Shown here in pieces: positions 46,348 through 58,875 of a DNA stretch of 64,000 nucleotides. Made by a program: the position numbers and the translations under genes. The stretch covers positions 62,001 to 126,000 of the forward strand of contig BDDD01001460.1 in NCBI GenBank assembly GCA_001972305.1, in the 5' to 3' direction. The stretch is from Cephalotus follicularis (lineage: Eukaryota; Streptophyta; Magnoliopsida; Oxalidales; Cephalotaceae). Each line of letters opens with the position of its first letter. Position 1 is the first letter of the stretch. Below the pieces are notes generated by a model. That model was not told the origin of the DNA. It did no database searches and saw only the letters and a list, made by a program, of their open reading frames with translations.

Positions 46348-47480
46348 ATGGCACGAACAAGGAATACCCCTCAGGGAACCGAACTAGCTGTGGCTCGGGA
46401 AGGAGTACGAAATGAACCTTCTGTTGAAGAATTGGTAAGACAGGCAGTTGCTCGGGAGGTGAATCGAGTGATTCACACTATGCAAAATCTGGGACAGGGT
46501 CACCTAGAGCATGTTACTGAGGAGAATGCACCGATTGATGTTCAGGCTGACAGGGGAGATGGGGACCAGCTCGACACTCCAGTATATGTCTGGCTTGAGA
46601 GGTTCCATAAGCAAAGGCCACAGTCTTTTAGTTAAGCACCTACACCTGTGGAGGCTGAACAATGGATTGCACACATGGAGAAATTTTTTGATGTGCTGGG
46701 GTGTAACGATGAGCAGAAGGTGAAGTTAGTAGCTTATAAGCTTGAAGGAGACGCTCAATGATGGTGGAAGATGTTGAGGTTAGCTAGGGTGAAGGTTTTG
46801 TTGATGCTTTGTCATGGTCTAAGTGTTGTGAAGTCTTCTATCAGCAGTATTTTTCCACTTCTGATAAGGAGGCTTATGCAAGGGAGTTTGTGAATACAAG
46901 GCAGAAGGACGATGAGTCAGTCACCGAGTTCTTGGCCTGGTTCACCAGATTGGCGGCTTTGTTGGATCTGCGGCAAGGTCGGCATTGGAGCAGCTGAGAA
47001 GTTCAAATGGAAGATGCATTATCAGCTCAGAGGAAAGCTGATAAATTCAAAATTTGCTGATGTATATGAGGTTGCAAATGCTACGAAGAATATAGAGATG
47101 GAGAGGTTGGACTTCCAGGATGTTCGGTAAGAAGGAGAGAGAAAGCGGAGCAGAGGTGATGCTCAAGGTCAGAGTTCCGGATAGCAAGGTAAGGGTCAAG
47201 GCGGCCATTGGAATAAGGGCCGTGATGGTAAGCAGCATAAGAAGAATAATAATCAGAACAAAGATGGGGGACGACAGAGACAGCTGGGAAATGATTAGAG
47301 ACCCCAATGTTCAAATTGCACAGTGTGATAATTATGGGAAGCGGAATCCTTTTGGGACATGTTATAAGGCTACTGGGGCGTGCTTTGCGTGTGGACAGAT
47401 GGGTCATCTCTTTAAGGATTGTCCAAATCCTCGTGTAAAGAATAGAAGAGGAGACCGTAATGATGCGGGACAGCCCAACG
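46348..47480 (+). pseudogene. gag: Element J gag
   Basis: ATG at 46348 (MARTRNTPQGTELAVA). A stop at 46633 is followed in frame by PVEAEQWIAHMEKFFDVLGC (46648 onward). Further stops near 46758 and a frame change lead to the 46809-46997 piece (REFVNTRQKDDESVTEFLAWFTRLA). Two zinc knuckles lie at about 47325-47425: the first has its second Cys changed to Tyr, and the second (CFACGQMGHLFKDC) is intact. This is the nucleocapsid precursor of element J, non-functional as it stands. Confidence 0.85.
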
Positions 47481-48050
47481 TGGGAGGTAGAGTCTTCACC
47501 ATGACGACTCACCAGGTTACTAATGCTCCAGGTAAAGTTTCAGGTTTTCTTTCTATTGGTAATCATAAAGCTTTTCTACTATATGATACTGGATCGACTC
47601 ATTCGGCAGTAACGAGATCTTTTGTTTGGCATCTTGGGATGCCTTCTCAGTCTCTTGATCCAGTTCTGGTTCTTTCAATCTATTGTGATATCTGAGTGCT
47701 TTTATGATTGCCCTGTTATGTTCGATGACAAAGTTCGTGAGGCGGATCTTCTCCCAATTGATATGCATGATTTTGATATGATTCTGGGTATGGATTGGTT
47801 AGATCGTCACCGTGCTTCGATTGATTGTCACGCTCAGAGGATTCTATTTGGAGATGTGGATCAACCTGAGTTTGTTTATCAGGGTTCACGACCGAGGAAG
47901 GAGGTTAAGATTATCTCAGCTTTAAAGGCTTAGAAATTGGTGGCTGAGGGTGCTGAAGGATTCTTAGTTGTTGTGAAGGATGTCTCTAAGGATGAACCTC
48001 GCCTTGAGGATCATCCTGTTGTTAGAGAGTTTTCAGATGTGTTTTAGGAG
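47481..48050 (+). pseudogene. pol: Element J protease
   Basis: YDTGSTHSAVTRSFVWHL (about 47580-47640) has the intact active site Asp-Thr-Gly-Ser. A frame change follows near 47690, then ILGMDWLDRHRASIDC (47780-47830). Stops at 47932 and about 48045 separate it from reverse transcriptase. Confidence 0.85.
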
Positions 48051-49535
48051 GAGTTACAGGGTTTGCCACTGCAACGGGAAATGGAGTTTACCATCAAACT
48101 CATTCTTGGAGCGGGACATATTTCTAAAGCACCCTATAGGATGGCACCACTAGAGTTGCAAGACCTGAAGGAGCAGTTACAAGAATTGTTGGATCGGGGT
48201 TTCATTTGGCCCAGTGTTTCACCATGGGGTGCTCCGGTTCTATCTGTTAAGAAGAAGGACGGTTCAATGAGATTGTGTATTGACTACAGGGAGCTGAATC
48301 AGATTACTATCAGGAATAAATACCCTTTACCTCGGATTAATGACCTGTTTGATTAACTCCAAGGTGCTAGGTATTTTTCTAAGATAGATTTGGGGTCTGG
48401 ATATCATCGGCTATGGATAAGGGATGAAGACGTACCTAAGACTGCTTTCCACACACGGTACAGGCATTATGAGTTTTTGGTGATGTCGTTCGGACTTACC
48501 AACTCGCTAGCAGTCTTCATGGATTTGATGAATCAGGTGTTTCATGAGTTCCTGGATAGATTTGTAATTGTATTTATTAATGATATCCTCGTGTATTCTA
48601 AGTCGAGGGAGGAACATGAGGAACAACTTCTCACAGTGCTAGAGATTTTGAGGAAGAATCAGTTGTATGAAAAGTTTTCAAAGTGTGAGTTTTGGTTGGA
48701 ACATGTGGCATTTTTGGGCCACGTGATAACAGCAGAAGACATCAGTGTGGATCCTGCTAAGGTTGAGGCTATTACTAAATGGCCGAGACCTACCACAGTG
48801 ATGGAGGTTAGAAGTTTTCTGGGTTTGGATGGTTACTATAGGAGGTTTGTGGAAGGCTTTTCCTCGATAGCCTTGCCATTGACGCAGCTTATGAGAAAGG
48901 GGGCTAAATTTGTGTGGAGTGAAGAACGAGAGAAAAGCTTTGAAAGGTTGAAGAATGGTCTTGTGTCTGCACCGGTACTTCGTTTGACATATGGGTCAGG
49001 TGGATACCAGATTTACAGAGACGCATCCAAGAGGGGTTTGGGATGTGTATTGATGCAGCATGGTCATGTTATAGATTACGCTTCGAGACAGCTTAAGCCC
49101 TATGATATGAACTACCCTACACATGACCTTGAGTTGGCAGCTTTGGTTTTTGCATTAAAGATCCGGAGACATTATTTGTGCGGAGAAACTTGTGACTTTT
49201 CACCGATCATAAGAGTCTCAAGTACATTTTCACTCAGAAGGAGTTGAATAGGCGGCAGAGGCGGCGGTTGGAGCTCCTGAAGGATTTTGATGTCAATATT
49301 CAGTACCACCCTGGTAAGGCGAATGTGGTAGCTGACGCTCTTTGTAGAAAGAGTTCGGGTAGTGTGGCGGATTTGTTCACGCAGCCTCAATTGATTGTGG
49401 ATATGGAGCGGTTGGAGTTGGATCTGTTTGTTCGGGGTTCAGGAGGTTTTGTTGCTTGCATGAATGTAGAACTCACCCTTATATCTCGGATTAAGGCAGC
49501 TCAGAGTGATGATGGTGAATTATGGGCTTTAGTCT
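48051..49535 (+). pseudogene. pol: Element J reverse transcriptase and RNase H
   Basis: 48063-48356 and 48390-49247 are nearly collinear, separated by one stop: [30 protein letters not shown], then [19 protein letters not shown]. The catalytic motif at 48573-48584 reads Phe-Ile-Asn-Asp instead of Phe-Ile-Asp-Asp, which should abolish polymerase activity. RNase H follows ([17 protein letters not shown]; the first catalytic Asp region reads YRD rather than YTD or YSD), then a frame change near 49195 and the end at 49244-49537 ([13 protein letters not shown]). Confidence 0.9.
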
Positions 49536-49540
49536 AGAAT

Positions 49541-50887
49541 GTGGATGAGGGTAAGCACTTGGAGTTCCTTGTGGATGATCATGGAGTGATATGGCTGGGT
49601 AGACGGTTAAGTGTGCCTGCTGATCCAAAAATCAGAGAGGCCATTTTGTCTGAGGCACATAGCTCTTCGTTCTCTATACATCCTGGTTCTAAAAAAATGT
49701 ATAGAGATTTGAAAAGAAATTTCTGGTGGAATGGAATGAAGAAGGATGTAGCGGAGTTTGTTGGGAGGTGTTTGGTTTGTCAGCAGGTCAAGATTGAGCA
49801 CCCGTGAGCTAGTGGGTTATTATAGCCTTTGGAGATTCCAGTATGGAAATGGGATAGCATCGCTATGGATTTCGTTACTGGCTTGCCAAGGACATTCAGG
49901 AGGAATGCTGCTATTTGGGTAGTGGTGGATCGATTGACCAAATCGGCTCACTTCTTGGCTATCCGAAAAGGTTTTTCTGTGGACCGATTGGCTGAGATAT
50001 TTCAGCAGGAGATAGTGAGATTACATGGGACACCGGTATCCATTGTTTCGGATAGGGATCCCTGTTTCACTTCGAGATTTTTGAAAGGATTTCAAAAGGC
50101 GTGGTGTACGTGGCTCAATTACAGCACAGCTTTCCACCCACAGATGGATAGGCAGTCAGAGAGGACCATCCAGACTTTAGAGGACATGTTGAGGTCTTGT
50201 GCTTTAGAGTGGACTGGAAACTATGATGAGTATTTGAGTTTGGTGGAGTTTGCGTAGAAAAAAAGTTGGCATGGTAGTATTCGGATGGCTCCGTTTGAGG
50301 CTTTATATGGGAGGAAGTGTCAAGCTCTGAGGTGTTGGGATGAGGTAGGAGAGAGAGTTATCTAAGGACCCGAGCTAGTCCAGATCACTACTGAGAAAGT
50401 GGCAATATCTAGGGAAATATTGAAGGCAGCTCAATCCTGACAGAAAAGTTATGTAGACAAACATTGGAGGGACTTGGAGTTTAAAGCAGGTGAACATGTA
50501 TTTTTGAACGTTTCACCTTTGAAGAGAGTCCGTTTGTTTGGATTGAAGGGGAAGTTGAGTCCTCGGTTTATAGGACCATTTGAAGTTTTGGAGAAAGTTG
50601 GCGCGGTTGCTTATCGATTAGCTTTGCCTCCACAGTTAGCACATGTCCATAATGTGTTCCATGTGTTCTTGTTGAGGGGTTATCGGTATCATCCCCTGCA
50701 CCTGGTCCACTATCCTTTGGACAAGATTCGCGAAGATTTATCTTGTGAATAGGAGGCTGAGGCTATACTGGATCGTCATGAACGGGTTACTCGTAGCAAG
50801 ACTATTCCGTTTGTCAAGGTCTTGTGGAAGAACCATCCGAAGCGTGAAGCTACGTGGGAGTTAGAGGAACGTATCCGGGAAGAGTAC
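49541..50887 (+). pseudogene. pol: Element J integrase
   Basis: Zinc finger at 49541-49807 (HSSSFSIHPGSKKMYRDL, then CLVCQQVKIEHP). Core at 49829-50257 ([27 protein letters not shown], and DRQSER in place of DGQSER, so the third catalytic Glu is present). C-terminal region at 50474-50752 ([31 protein letters not shown]). The chromodomain-like end (TIPFVKVLWKNHPKREATWE) reaches 50887, where solo LTR K interrupts it. The last codons lie after 55759. Confidence 0.85.
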
Positions 50888-51044
50888 TGTAACGCCCGGG
50901 ATTTCTGTTTATGTACTATTGTATTTTCCCATTTGTAAATTGTCGCAATTTAATGAGAAATGGGGAATTACCCTTTTGATAATGTTGTTTTTTGTGTAAG
51001 CAATGTTAAAAGGTTACTTTGAATTTAAAAGTTGGGAAATTGGG

Positions 51045-51205
51045 CTTAAGCGTCAATGCCATAAGCCAAAGCGTCGACGCCTCGCCAAGATAAAACGCAC
51101 GTATTACAAAATGCATAAACATCGACGCAATGGATAAACGTTGACACCAATAGAACAAATCACGACAAGCGCTGACGCTTATAGTTAAGCGTCGACGCTT
51201 TGTGT
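51045..51205 (+). repeat. TCGA-palindrome cluster 1 of solo LTR K
   Basis: Six to seven copies, including the perfect 14 bp palindrome AAGCGTCGACGCTT at 51187-51200 and GCGTCGACGC at 51071-51080. Confidence 0.85.
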
Positions 51206-51281
51206 CGAATATCAGATACCTATTAACACAGACAAAAACATGGAGGTGGAGGCAGAAAAAGAGCATATTTTAGGCGCTTTC

Positions 51282-53485
51282 TGTAATGACCGGAAATTTA
51301 CATCGAAGTATTGTTTAATGGGAATTCACTTGTTCTAAGTCCTATGTACGATGTAAAGTATGTTGTGTGACTTTGTGTCGTGTTTGCATCATGTTTGGTA
51401 TGAATGTCATGTTGAAAGCGTCGATGGCAAGGATTAAGCGTCGACGGTATTGTTTAAAGCACCGATGGAATACGGTAGAGCGGCAACGCTTTAGAGTGGT
51501 TTAAGGAAACATCGATTGGATGCCTCGAAGCGTCGACAGGCCAAGAAAATTTCACCTAAGCGCCGACGGTTCTACAAAAGCGTCAAAGGTTAAGCTATAA
51601 GCAATGACGCTTGGACCTCTTCTAACGCCGATTAAAAACAGGGGGTTTTCAACTTGGACAAACTCCTCTAACCGATGACGCTTAGACGAAAGCGACAGCG
51701 TTTGGATCTAACTGATGATTCCCTAAATGTAAGCTTCGACGCTTTAAAGTCAAGTGTTTCAGTTAGCCTGGACGAGACCCGAAAGCAGCGACGCTTGAAA
51801 GTGAAGCATCAGCGCTTTGACCCGTGAGGAAATTGAAGAACTAAGAACAAGCCTGTAAGCGGCGACGCTTGAAAGTGAAGCGCCGACGCTTTCGATTGCA
51901 GACTAGTTGCCAAATCTGACTTTTTGTCTTTTAGTGAGTAAATTAATATTAATGAGAAGACAAGTGTCAAGCTATGGAGAGGGGAGGCCAGATATTTTAT
52001 GTTGGAATGCCAAGTGTCACCATTTGCTTGGTGGATTTAGGCACATGGGTAACTAAAGGAGATGACTCATAAGAGAGAGGGAGAAACTTTCTCTCCAAGC
52101 AACTCAGCCTATATATGCATGTGTGTGACTTAAATTCAGTTAGTTTATCTGAGAAGAGAGTGTTGTCTACTGAGATTGAAGAGGAGAATCCAGATGAAGA
52201 GAAGGAGAAAGAGAAATCAAACCAAAGTAAGGAAATTCAATACCCATTTTCACCAAAGTTCCTCTGTTATTTTCTAAGATTATGTAGTAGATTATTTTAT
52301 TCATATCTTGCTCAATTCTTGATGAAATTTCGAATGGTTTAATGTTTTGGAAACCTTAAGATGTCTCCTTTAATTGTTATGTTTCATACATTTTGAAATT
52401 CTGTCGAATTCTTGAAGAGAATCCCTATTTCATTTTACTACTCATGTACTACTAGAATATGGAACCAGTGACTTTAAAATTCATAGCATATTCAATTCTC
52501 AACCAAATTTTATTAACCTTATCTTCCAGAATCCGTGGAGATGTCGACTTTAATCGTCATGTTCTAAGTTTTCCCTGAAAGTGCTCATTTCTATATGAAT
52601 TACCAGTTTTAGAAATGTTATGCAAGGCTGTTTTATGAATGTTTTGAGTTAATTACTCAAAGTGATGAAGATTCTTTATGAATTGTGAAAGGAAATTGTA
52701 CTATGTTGTTTTATGAATGCTTTGAGCTGATCAGTCAAGGTATTAAGAAATGTTTTATGAAATGATTTTATGAGATGGAAAAAGTTGACGAAATGAAATG
52801 AACCACTCTTTGATTGCGATCCAAGGGGAATAAATCCGAGATGCATTGATGTTATGGAGCGAGATGCTAACGGACATGCATGTGATGTAAGGATAGTAGT
52901 CGTGGAGTGCACAATACCCCGGTTAAGCGGAGTGAAAGAGTTCATTAAGGTTTACAAACTTTAAATGTTATGAATGTTCTGGTTATATGTTATGAACAGA
53001 AAATGAAATTTGATAAAGTATGGTTACTATGAAAACCTTACTGGGCTATTTAAAAGCTCACACCTTTCAATGTTTTTGGTTTTCAAATAAAATGTTTTCA
53101 CAAAATGATTGAATGAAAAATGCGAGCTTTAAGGGGGGGCTCATAAGAAGATGTTCTGAAAAGAATATGTATTATGCAATAGTGTTTGCATAAATAGATT
53201 TTGGAATGTAATAGGATAATGATGTTTTCCGTTGGATGATATTTTATGATAAATGATGCCATGTAAATGTATATGAACATTATGGCTTATGAGATCCTAT
53301 GATAAGATGATGATCTTTGAGGTTGAATTTAAAGTTATAATATATGTTGAAAAGTATGAGAATTTAATGGTGTACGTTAGCATTAGATAAGAATGCTACA
53401 GGATGTAATGGTTCACCCCACATAGCGCACTGACTCCTTAAAGTTTGCCTTGAGTTTTTAGCGGACTCGGATTGGGGGCGTTACA
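51282..53485 (+). mobile_element. Solo LTR H2 (family of H)
   Basis: 2204 bp, TGTAATGACC to GGGCGTTACA, aligned with solo LTR H throughout. The flanks are CTTTC (51277-51281) and CCTTC (53486-53490), a 5 bp duplication with one mismatch. TATA CCTATATATGC near 52109. It lies inside solo LTR K. Confidence 0.85.
51415..51900 (+). repeat. TCGA-palindrome cluster of solo LTR H2
   Basis: Fifteen or more motif copies over nearly 490 bp, roughly twice the span of the cluster in H. Mixed AAGCGTCGACGG, AAGCGCCGACG and opposed half-sites such as CGACGCTTGAAAGTGAAGCG. Confidence 0.8.
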
Positions 53486-54129
53486 CCTTCACATGGCTGT
53501 AGCGATGTGTTAGTCATGCCTCGAAGTACCCTGACATGCCATGACTAAATTAAAAGAGAAAGAAGGCCATGTGAGCGCTTTGAATAGCCACTGAAGGAGT
53601 GGGATGACACCTGGTGCGCCATGCAACCAGGTGTGAGAGAAATAAAGTGTATGGATGCATGCAGAGCAAAACAGAGATGTCACATGCATAAAATCTATTG
53701 TCTTCATCTCTACCACTCACTTGCTGGAGAGAGAGCTCTTCCTCCATTGTTGAGCCAAGAGAGAGCTTAGGACTCGGACAGAAGCTGCTGGCTCGAACTG
53801 GGAGCAACCAAACCAAACATGGGAGCTCAAAGTTACTGGATTAAGGTCAAAAAGTGGTGGACTTTTCGCTTCTAACTTGAACCCAGAGCTAGGGAAACTA
53901 TACCTGCGAACTTGAGTTCAATGTTAATGTTTGTTCAATGATGATATGCATGAATTGCATGACCGTTTTGGACCGATTTTGGTTACTGGATTGATGCTTT
54001 GATATGCTGGATATGAAATTTGTTATTGCATGTTGATTTTTGGATGTATACCAAACTAGTTTGCATGATTATTGAGCCTTAACCCTACTGATTATGTTGG
54101 ACGAAAGAGACAACAATTCTGGGCATGTA

Positions 54130-54450
54130 ACCGTCAGCGCTCACGTTATAAGCGTCGACGCTTGGACTGTAAATCGTGGTATTATTACTGAGCGCATGTT
54201 AAACGTCGACGCCATGGTTCTTGGTATGGATATAGGCGTGATAATCGTCGACGCTTGAGGTCCTACCTCAAGGCATCAATGCTAAAGGAAAAGCGTCGAC
54301 ACTCAAGGTTCCTTACCTTGAAGCGTCGACGCCAAAGATAACTGATGACATGAAGAATGCCACTGGAAAGCGATGACGCTATGGAGTTGAGCGTCGACGC
54401 TTAGAGGACATAACCGTCGACGCCTAAATGATAAACGTCGATGCTTTAAG
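54130..54450 (+). repeat. TCGA-palindrome cluster 2 of solo LTR K
   Basis: About eleven copies, including AAGCGTCGACGCTT at 54150-54163 and GAGCGTCGACGCTTAG near 54389-54404. The position is about +1030 to +1350 after removing H2. Confidence 0.85.
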
Positions 54451-55759
54451 GCACTATTTTGTATATTTTCGCTTAAATGCCGCACGTTGACCCCGATTCA
54501 ACTTTAGATGCATTTAGAGCACATGTTTGTATCACATATTGAACTGTTAATTGACTGTGATTTGACTGTAACTGATTTCTAAAATTGTTTCGTTATTCAA
54601 GAAATACCTGCATGATTTTTAAGGAATCATTATTTTGTACAAAATTATATATTTGACAAAATGTATATTTTCGAAATGACTAAGAAAATGACTTCCAATA
54701 CTATGAACCACTTAAAGTATTTTCTATACAATGAAAATGTAAGATTTCCAGTGTTTGTAACTTTTAAACGACTTGAAATGAACTGTTGTATTTTGATCAA
54801 GTAATTATTTTATAAATTGCTTAAACTGTACTGTGATTACACTGTGACTGTACTGTGATTGGACTGTGATTGTGATTGCGCCGTACTAGCTGTGTGGCAG
54901 AGGTTTCCAAGGATGGCTAGTGGCAGGGTTGACCTAGGAGCCAGGAGTTGGCTGGGTAAGTCACTGTACTATTGGCTTGCTTCGTGTTGTCCGGAGCCGG
55001 GACTGAAGTAAGAGTGCGACGTGGGACCAGGAGTTGGCGGCATTCGTTCGTACTGACTGACTGTTGATTGGTCCCTTTGTGGACTTTCTGTGACTGGTCC
55101 TTTGCGGACATGACTGTGACTGTGTGACGTAGCCCTGGCCGGGTTGCAGCTGTACTATTGTCATACATATATATATTTACATATGGATATATTGTTATAT
55201 ATACCGTACCACATTACTGTGCATTCATTACATGCCATGCATTAATATTGATCCCGAATTGCACTTATACTTAGCCGAGTGAGGACAAAGGCTAACCCCC
55301 TACAATTTCAGATTGATGCTGTGGGACCGGTATGGACCAGATCAGAGATGATGGAAGTTATAATAATGTTTATGTTGGAACTGTATTCCGTGGAGTTTAA
55401 TGAATTGCTTTTGTAATCAATGAACAATATGATTGTAACTGACGGTTAAATATTGTGTACTGATTACCGAAGGAATAATGTGGGGTTATCTATTTGACTG
55501 GTTTTTTAAAGATTAATGTTTTATGATCATGCTCCATTTAAGGACAATCGATAATGTTGGGTTGTTATTTTTATTGTTTTGAGATAACATGTAGTATGTG
55601 ATGCATGTTACGTTTTTATTTTCGGCTTATAGTAGAATGCTTCCGCAAGGTACTAACTGTTATGGAAATTTTTAAATTTTACCGTTTTGTGTAATCTGAA
55701 TATTTATGTTGATTGCCTTACCTATGTACTGTTTATGTAAAACGGGGTGGGACAAGTAC

Positions 55760-55830
55760 CCTCATTTTTTGAATGAGGTATGTGTTTATCTATGATTTCG
55801 GGATGAAATCTTCTCTTTAGGGGGGGTGAA
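55760..55830 (+). pseudogene. pol: Element J pol end and polypurine tract
   Basis: Last coding remnant of element J after solo LTR K, then the pre-tract block TTTCGGGATGAAATCTTC and the polypurine tract TTAGGGGGGGTGAA (55817-55830) directly before the 3' LTR. Confidence 0.8.
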
Positions 55831-56044
55831 TGTAATATCCCGATTCATTGCCTATATACTTGTTGTCATATGTTATGTTATGTCACATGTTATAGGTGTT
55901 ATGTATTTTGTTTTGAACCGTTTGAAATTTGTTTTTAAAAACTATGTTCTTTTGTATTCTGGGCGTTAAGCGTCGACCCTTTGTAGTAAACATCAACGCT
56001 TTGGCACATGTGGAAAGCATTGACGCCTTGAGTTAACCATCGAC

Positions 56045-57991
56045 TGTGACGACCCGAATTCCCTTTTGTACTGTTCATGCATACATTGTACCGTATTGTA
56101 CTGTACTGAATTGTATTGAATTGAGGTATTCCTATACCTATTGTTATTGTATTGGTTATATGCATGTATAGTCGGGATTTTGGGCTGAGTTTCGGAGAGT
56201 TGACCGAATCGACTATATAAGTCAATTCTTTCTCTCATCTCTCTCACATTTCTCATTCTCCTCCCTCTCTCTATCCTTCTCCCTCTCTCTCTCTCTCTCT
56301 TATTGGCAGCCCCTCCATCTCCCTAGCAGCTGGATTGCATCTCCTTCTACAAGGACATCGATTGCATGTTGTGGGTTGCCGATTGAACAAGATATAGCGG
56401 GTTATTGGGCGATTTCTGCCGATTGATTGATTGGAAGCTCGACTTTTGAAGCTTTGTTAAAGGTTGGACTTCTTACCTGAATTACCTACCTCTTGTATTG
56501 ATTGAATGACTGATTGAATGATTGAATTGAATGAATTGGGTTTTTAGAGTTTTTAGCAAATCCTTGACCTAATTGCTAATAGAAAGATTGAAATGTTAAA
56601 TTGGAGGTTGTAACAAGTCTTACTAACCTCAAATGATTGATTGTAAACCTTGGTTTTTCAAAGAATGGCTTTAAATTGGATTTTGACTTGAGATTGGCCC
56701 TATTTTCTGCATAAAATTGACTCTGCCTAGCAAAGACATCGACCCCTAGCCCATGGACGTAGATGTCTTTCTCATCAGAGTGCTGTATCTTTGATTCTGT
56801 AGCAAAGACATCAACGTCTTTGCCTCGAGATGTCTTTCCGTAGGAAAGACATCGATGCCGAACATCGATGCGCATCCCAGGCTATTTTTATTGAAACGCG
56901 TCGATGCCTTTCTCCAAGGACATCGAGGTCTTCGGCCAGATCTCTACACAAATAGGGAAATACATCGATGTCTTTCAAAGACATCGACGTCTTTCCACCA
57001 TTTTAAAGAGGTGTCGATGTCTTTCGCCAAAGACATCGACGCCTAATGCACTGAAAGGAGTTTTTAACTGTTTAAAGCCGGTTTTCAACTTCTTTTCACA
57101 TTGTCACTTAACTGGCGCCTCACTTGAGGTGTTCAAGTGTTTGAAAACAGTTTTAATGATTGTACCGATTGATTGATTACTTGGGTCATAAGTGTTGTTG
57201 TAAGTCTAAGTTGATATAATGGACGCACGTTCCCATCTCTCCATTAGGCACCACCACTTATTGACTTGGCTCCGACATTGTATTGATACATTAATCGATT
57301 GCTTGAGTCATAGGTGTTGCTGCGAGTCTAAGTCAGTACGATGGACGCACGTTCCCATTTCTCCATTAGACGGCACCACTTATTGACCATACTTATTGAC
57401 ATTGAAATGATATTGTACTGACAGATTGATTGTATTATATGGATCCTATAGAGCGACCTTATGATTCGTGTCGGCAGGTTAGGTTGTTGACTCTATCCAC
57501 CTATTCCGTCGATCGTTTCATTTATTGTATCACCGCACATTGATATTGTATAGATTGTCACCGATATTGCACATTGTACATGCATACATGCTGCATGAGG
57601 TTTCTGCTTAGCCAGTGTGGCTAACCCCATCCTTCGGGGTGGGGCTGTGTTGTACCTTGTGTGCGGCATAGGTAGGGCAGTAGGTAGCAGCGGACAGAAG
57701 GATTGAAGACTCGTTCTGATCGCACGACTACTTGGGTATCGCATAGCTGGTTGTGAGATACTGTATTGAAAGATTGATAAGTGTATTGTAAAAAAAAAAG
57801 ACTAGTATTGTAAAAGATTGGTATTGTATTGTACAGTATGAATGGTTTACTGTATTGTATCTTCCGCAAATGATATGTATTGCAAAGTTTTAAGTTTTTT
57901 CGCATTTTTATATTGTTAGTCCCGACCATTGTATTGTGTATTGGATTGAGAATAATGCCACGTGTCTGCCCTGCGGATGCGGGGTGTTACA
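56045..57991 (+). mobile_element. Solo LTR L
   Basis: 1947 bp, TGTGACGACC to GGGGTGTTACA, flanked by TCGAC (56040-56044 and 57992-57996). TATA box CTATATAAG near 56212, pyrimidine tract, ATCGATG-type palindrome cluster (56735-57050) and hairpin TTAGCC-AGTGT-GGCTAA (57608-57624), followed by a second hairpin CCCCATCCTTCGGGGTGGGG. No coding sequence. Confidence 0.9.
56735..57050 (+). repeat. TCGA-palindrome cluster of solo LTR L
   Basis: About eleven copies of the AAAGACATCGATGTCTTT type (for example near 56961, 56979, 57012 and 57030), at +690 to +1005. Same TCGA centre as the other families, different arms. Confidence 0.85.
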
Positions 57992-58619
57992 TCGACGCTT
58001 TAAAAGTTAAGCGCCGACTCTTTCTCATGACCGACGACGCTTTAGTCGCCTTCCATTTTTGTGTTTGGATGATGGCTTGATTTTGGAAAAGAAAATTTTG
58101 CCATAAAACTGATTATCCGTTTGCCATATGTGTTTGGACGCGTTTTGCATAAAAGGAATGTCTTATTTCCACCCGATTTTGTCATTAAAACACACGTTTT
58201 CTTCTTTCTTTTTAAAAACTCATCACCTGCATTATTTTACAAGCAAAACAGAAACAGCCTTTTGCCATTGTCTTCTCTCCATTGTTTTCACGTCTTTGAA
58301 GGTATGTAAGCTACTTATTTTTTATTATCCTTTTATATTATTGTTTTGATAAATAGAAAACTTTTTGGTTTGTTCAAAACTTTGTTAATTATGCATGGAA
58401 ACTATTTTAAATAGTGTAAACTTAGAAAATATGTTTTGGAAGTTTTATTGCTACATTCAACTATAAATCCATATGTATATATATTTAAATTGTGATTACT
58501 GGTGTTTGTAATAGAGAAATCATGTTTTAACAATCACCTATTACTGTTTTATTAAGAAAAACTGGATTATGGTTCATGATTTCTATTTAAACTGCAACTG
58601 CATTTACATGTTTCAACTT

Positions 58620-58875
58620 AAAGCACCGACGGCTTATTTTCAACCGTCGACGCTTATATATATAGAAAACTTGTTTTTGTGTCTTGCTTGGGTTAAAAGC
58701 GTCGATTGTTTTTCGTTCATATCGACGCTTATATCTTAGCTGTCGATGCTTTAGTCTAAGCGTCGACGCTTATGTCTTGCTTTGTCTTGCTTTGATCGAC
58801 GCTTGGTCCAGCGCTTTGTGTTAACGTTTAGTCTTAAGCGCTGACGCTATCATTTTAAGCTTCGACGCTTTAGAC
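58620..58875 (+). repeat. TCGA-palindrome cluster 2, element J 3' LTR
   Basis: About nine copies including the perfect AAGCGTCGACGCTT at 58758-58771. Confidence 0.85.

Larger units (their letters stand above)
50888..55754 (+). mobile_element. Solo LTR K (family of element M, interrupted by H2)
   Basis: TGTAACGCCC at 50888 to GGGGTGGGACA at 55754, flanked by AGTAC (50883-50887 and 55755-55759). About 2.66 kb without the nested H2. TCGA clusters at 51045-51205 and 54130-54450, hairpin TTAGCC/GGCTAA (55271-55295) and acceptor-like TTTCAG (55311). Inserted a few codons before the end of element J pol. Confidence 0.9.

Noticed and set aside
50888-55754. Interpretation of 50888 as the 3' LTR of element J
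   Set aside because: The J 3' LTR, matching its 5' LTR, begins at 55831; 50888-55754 has different termini and an AGTAC duplication inside J pol.
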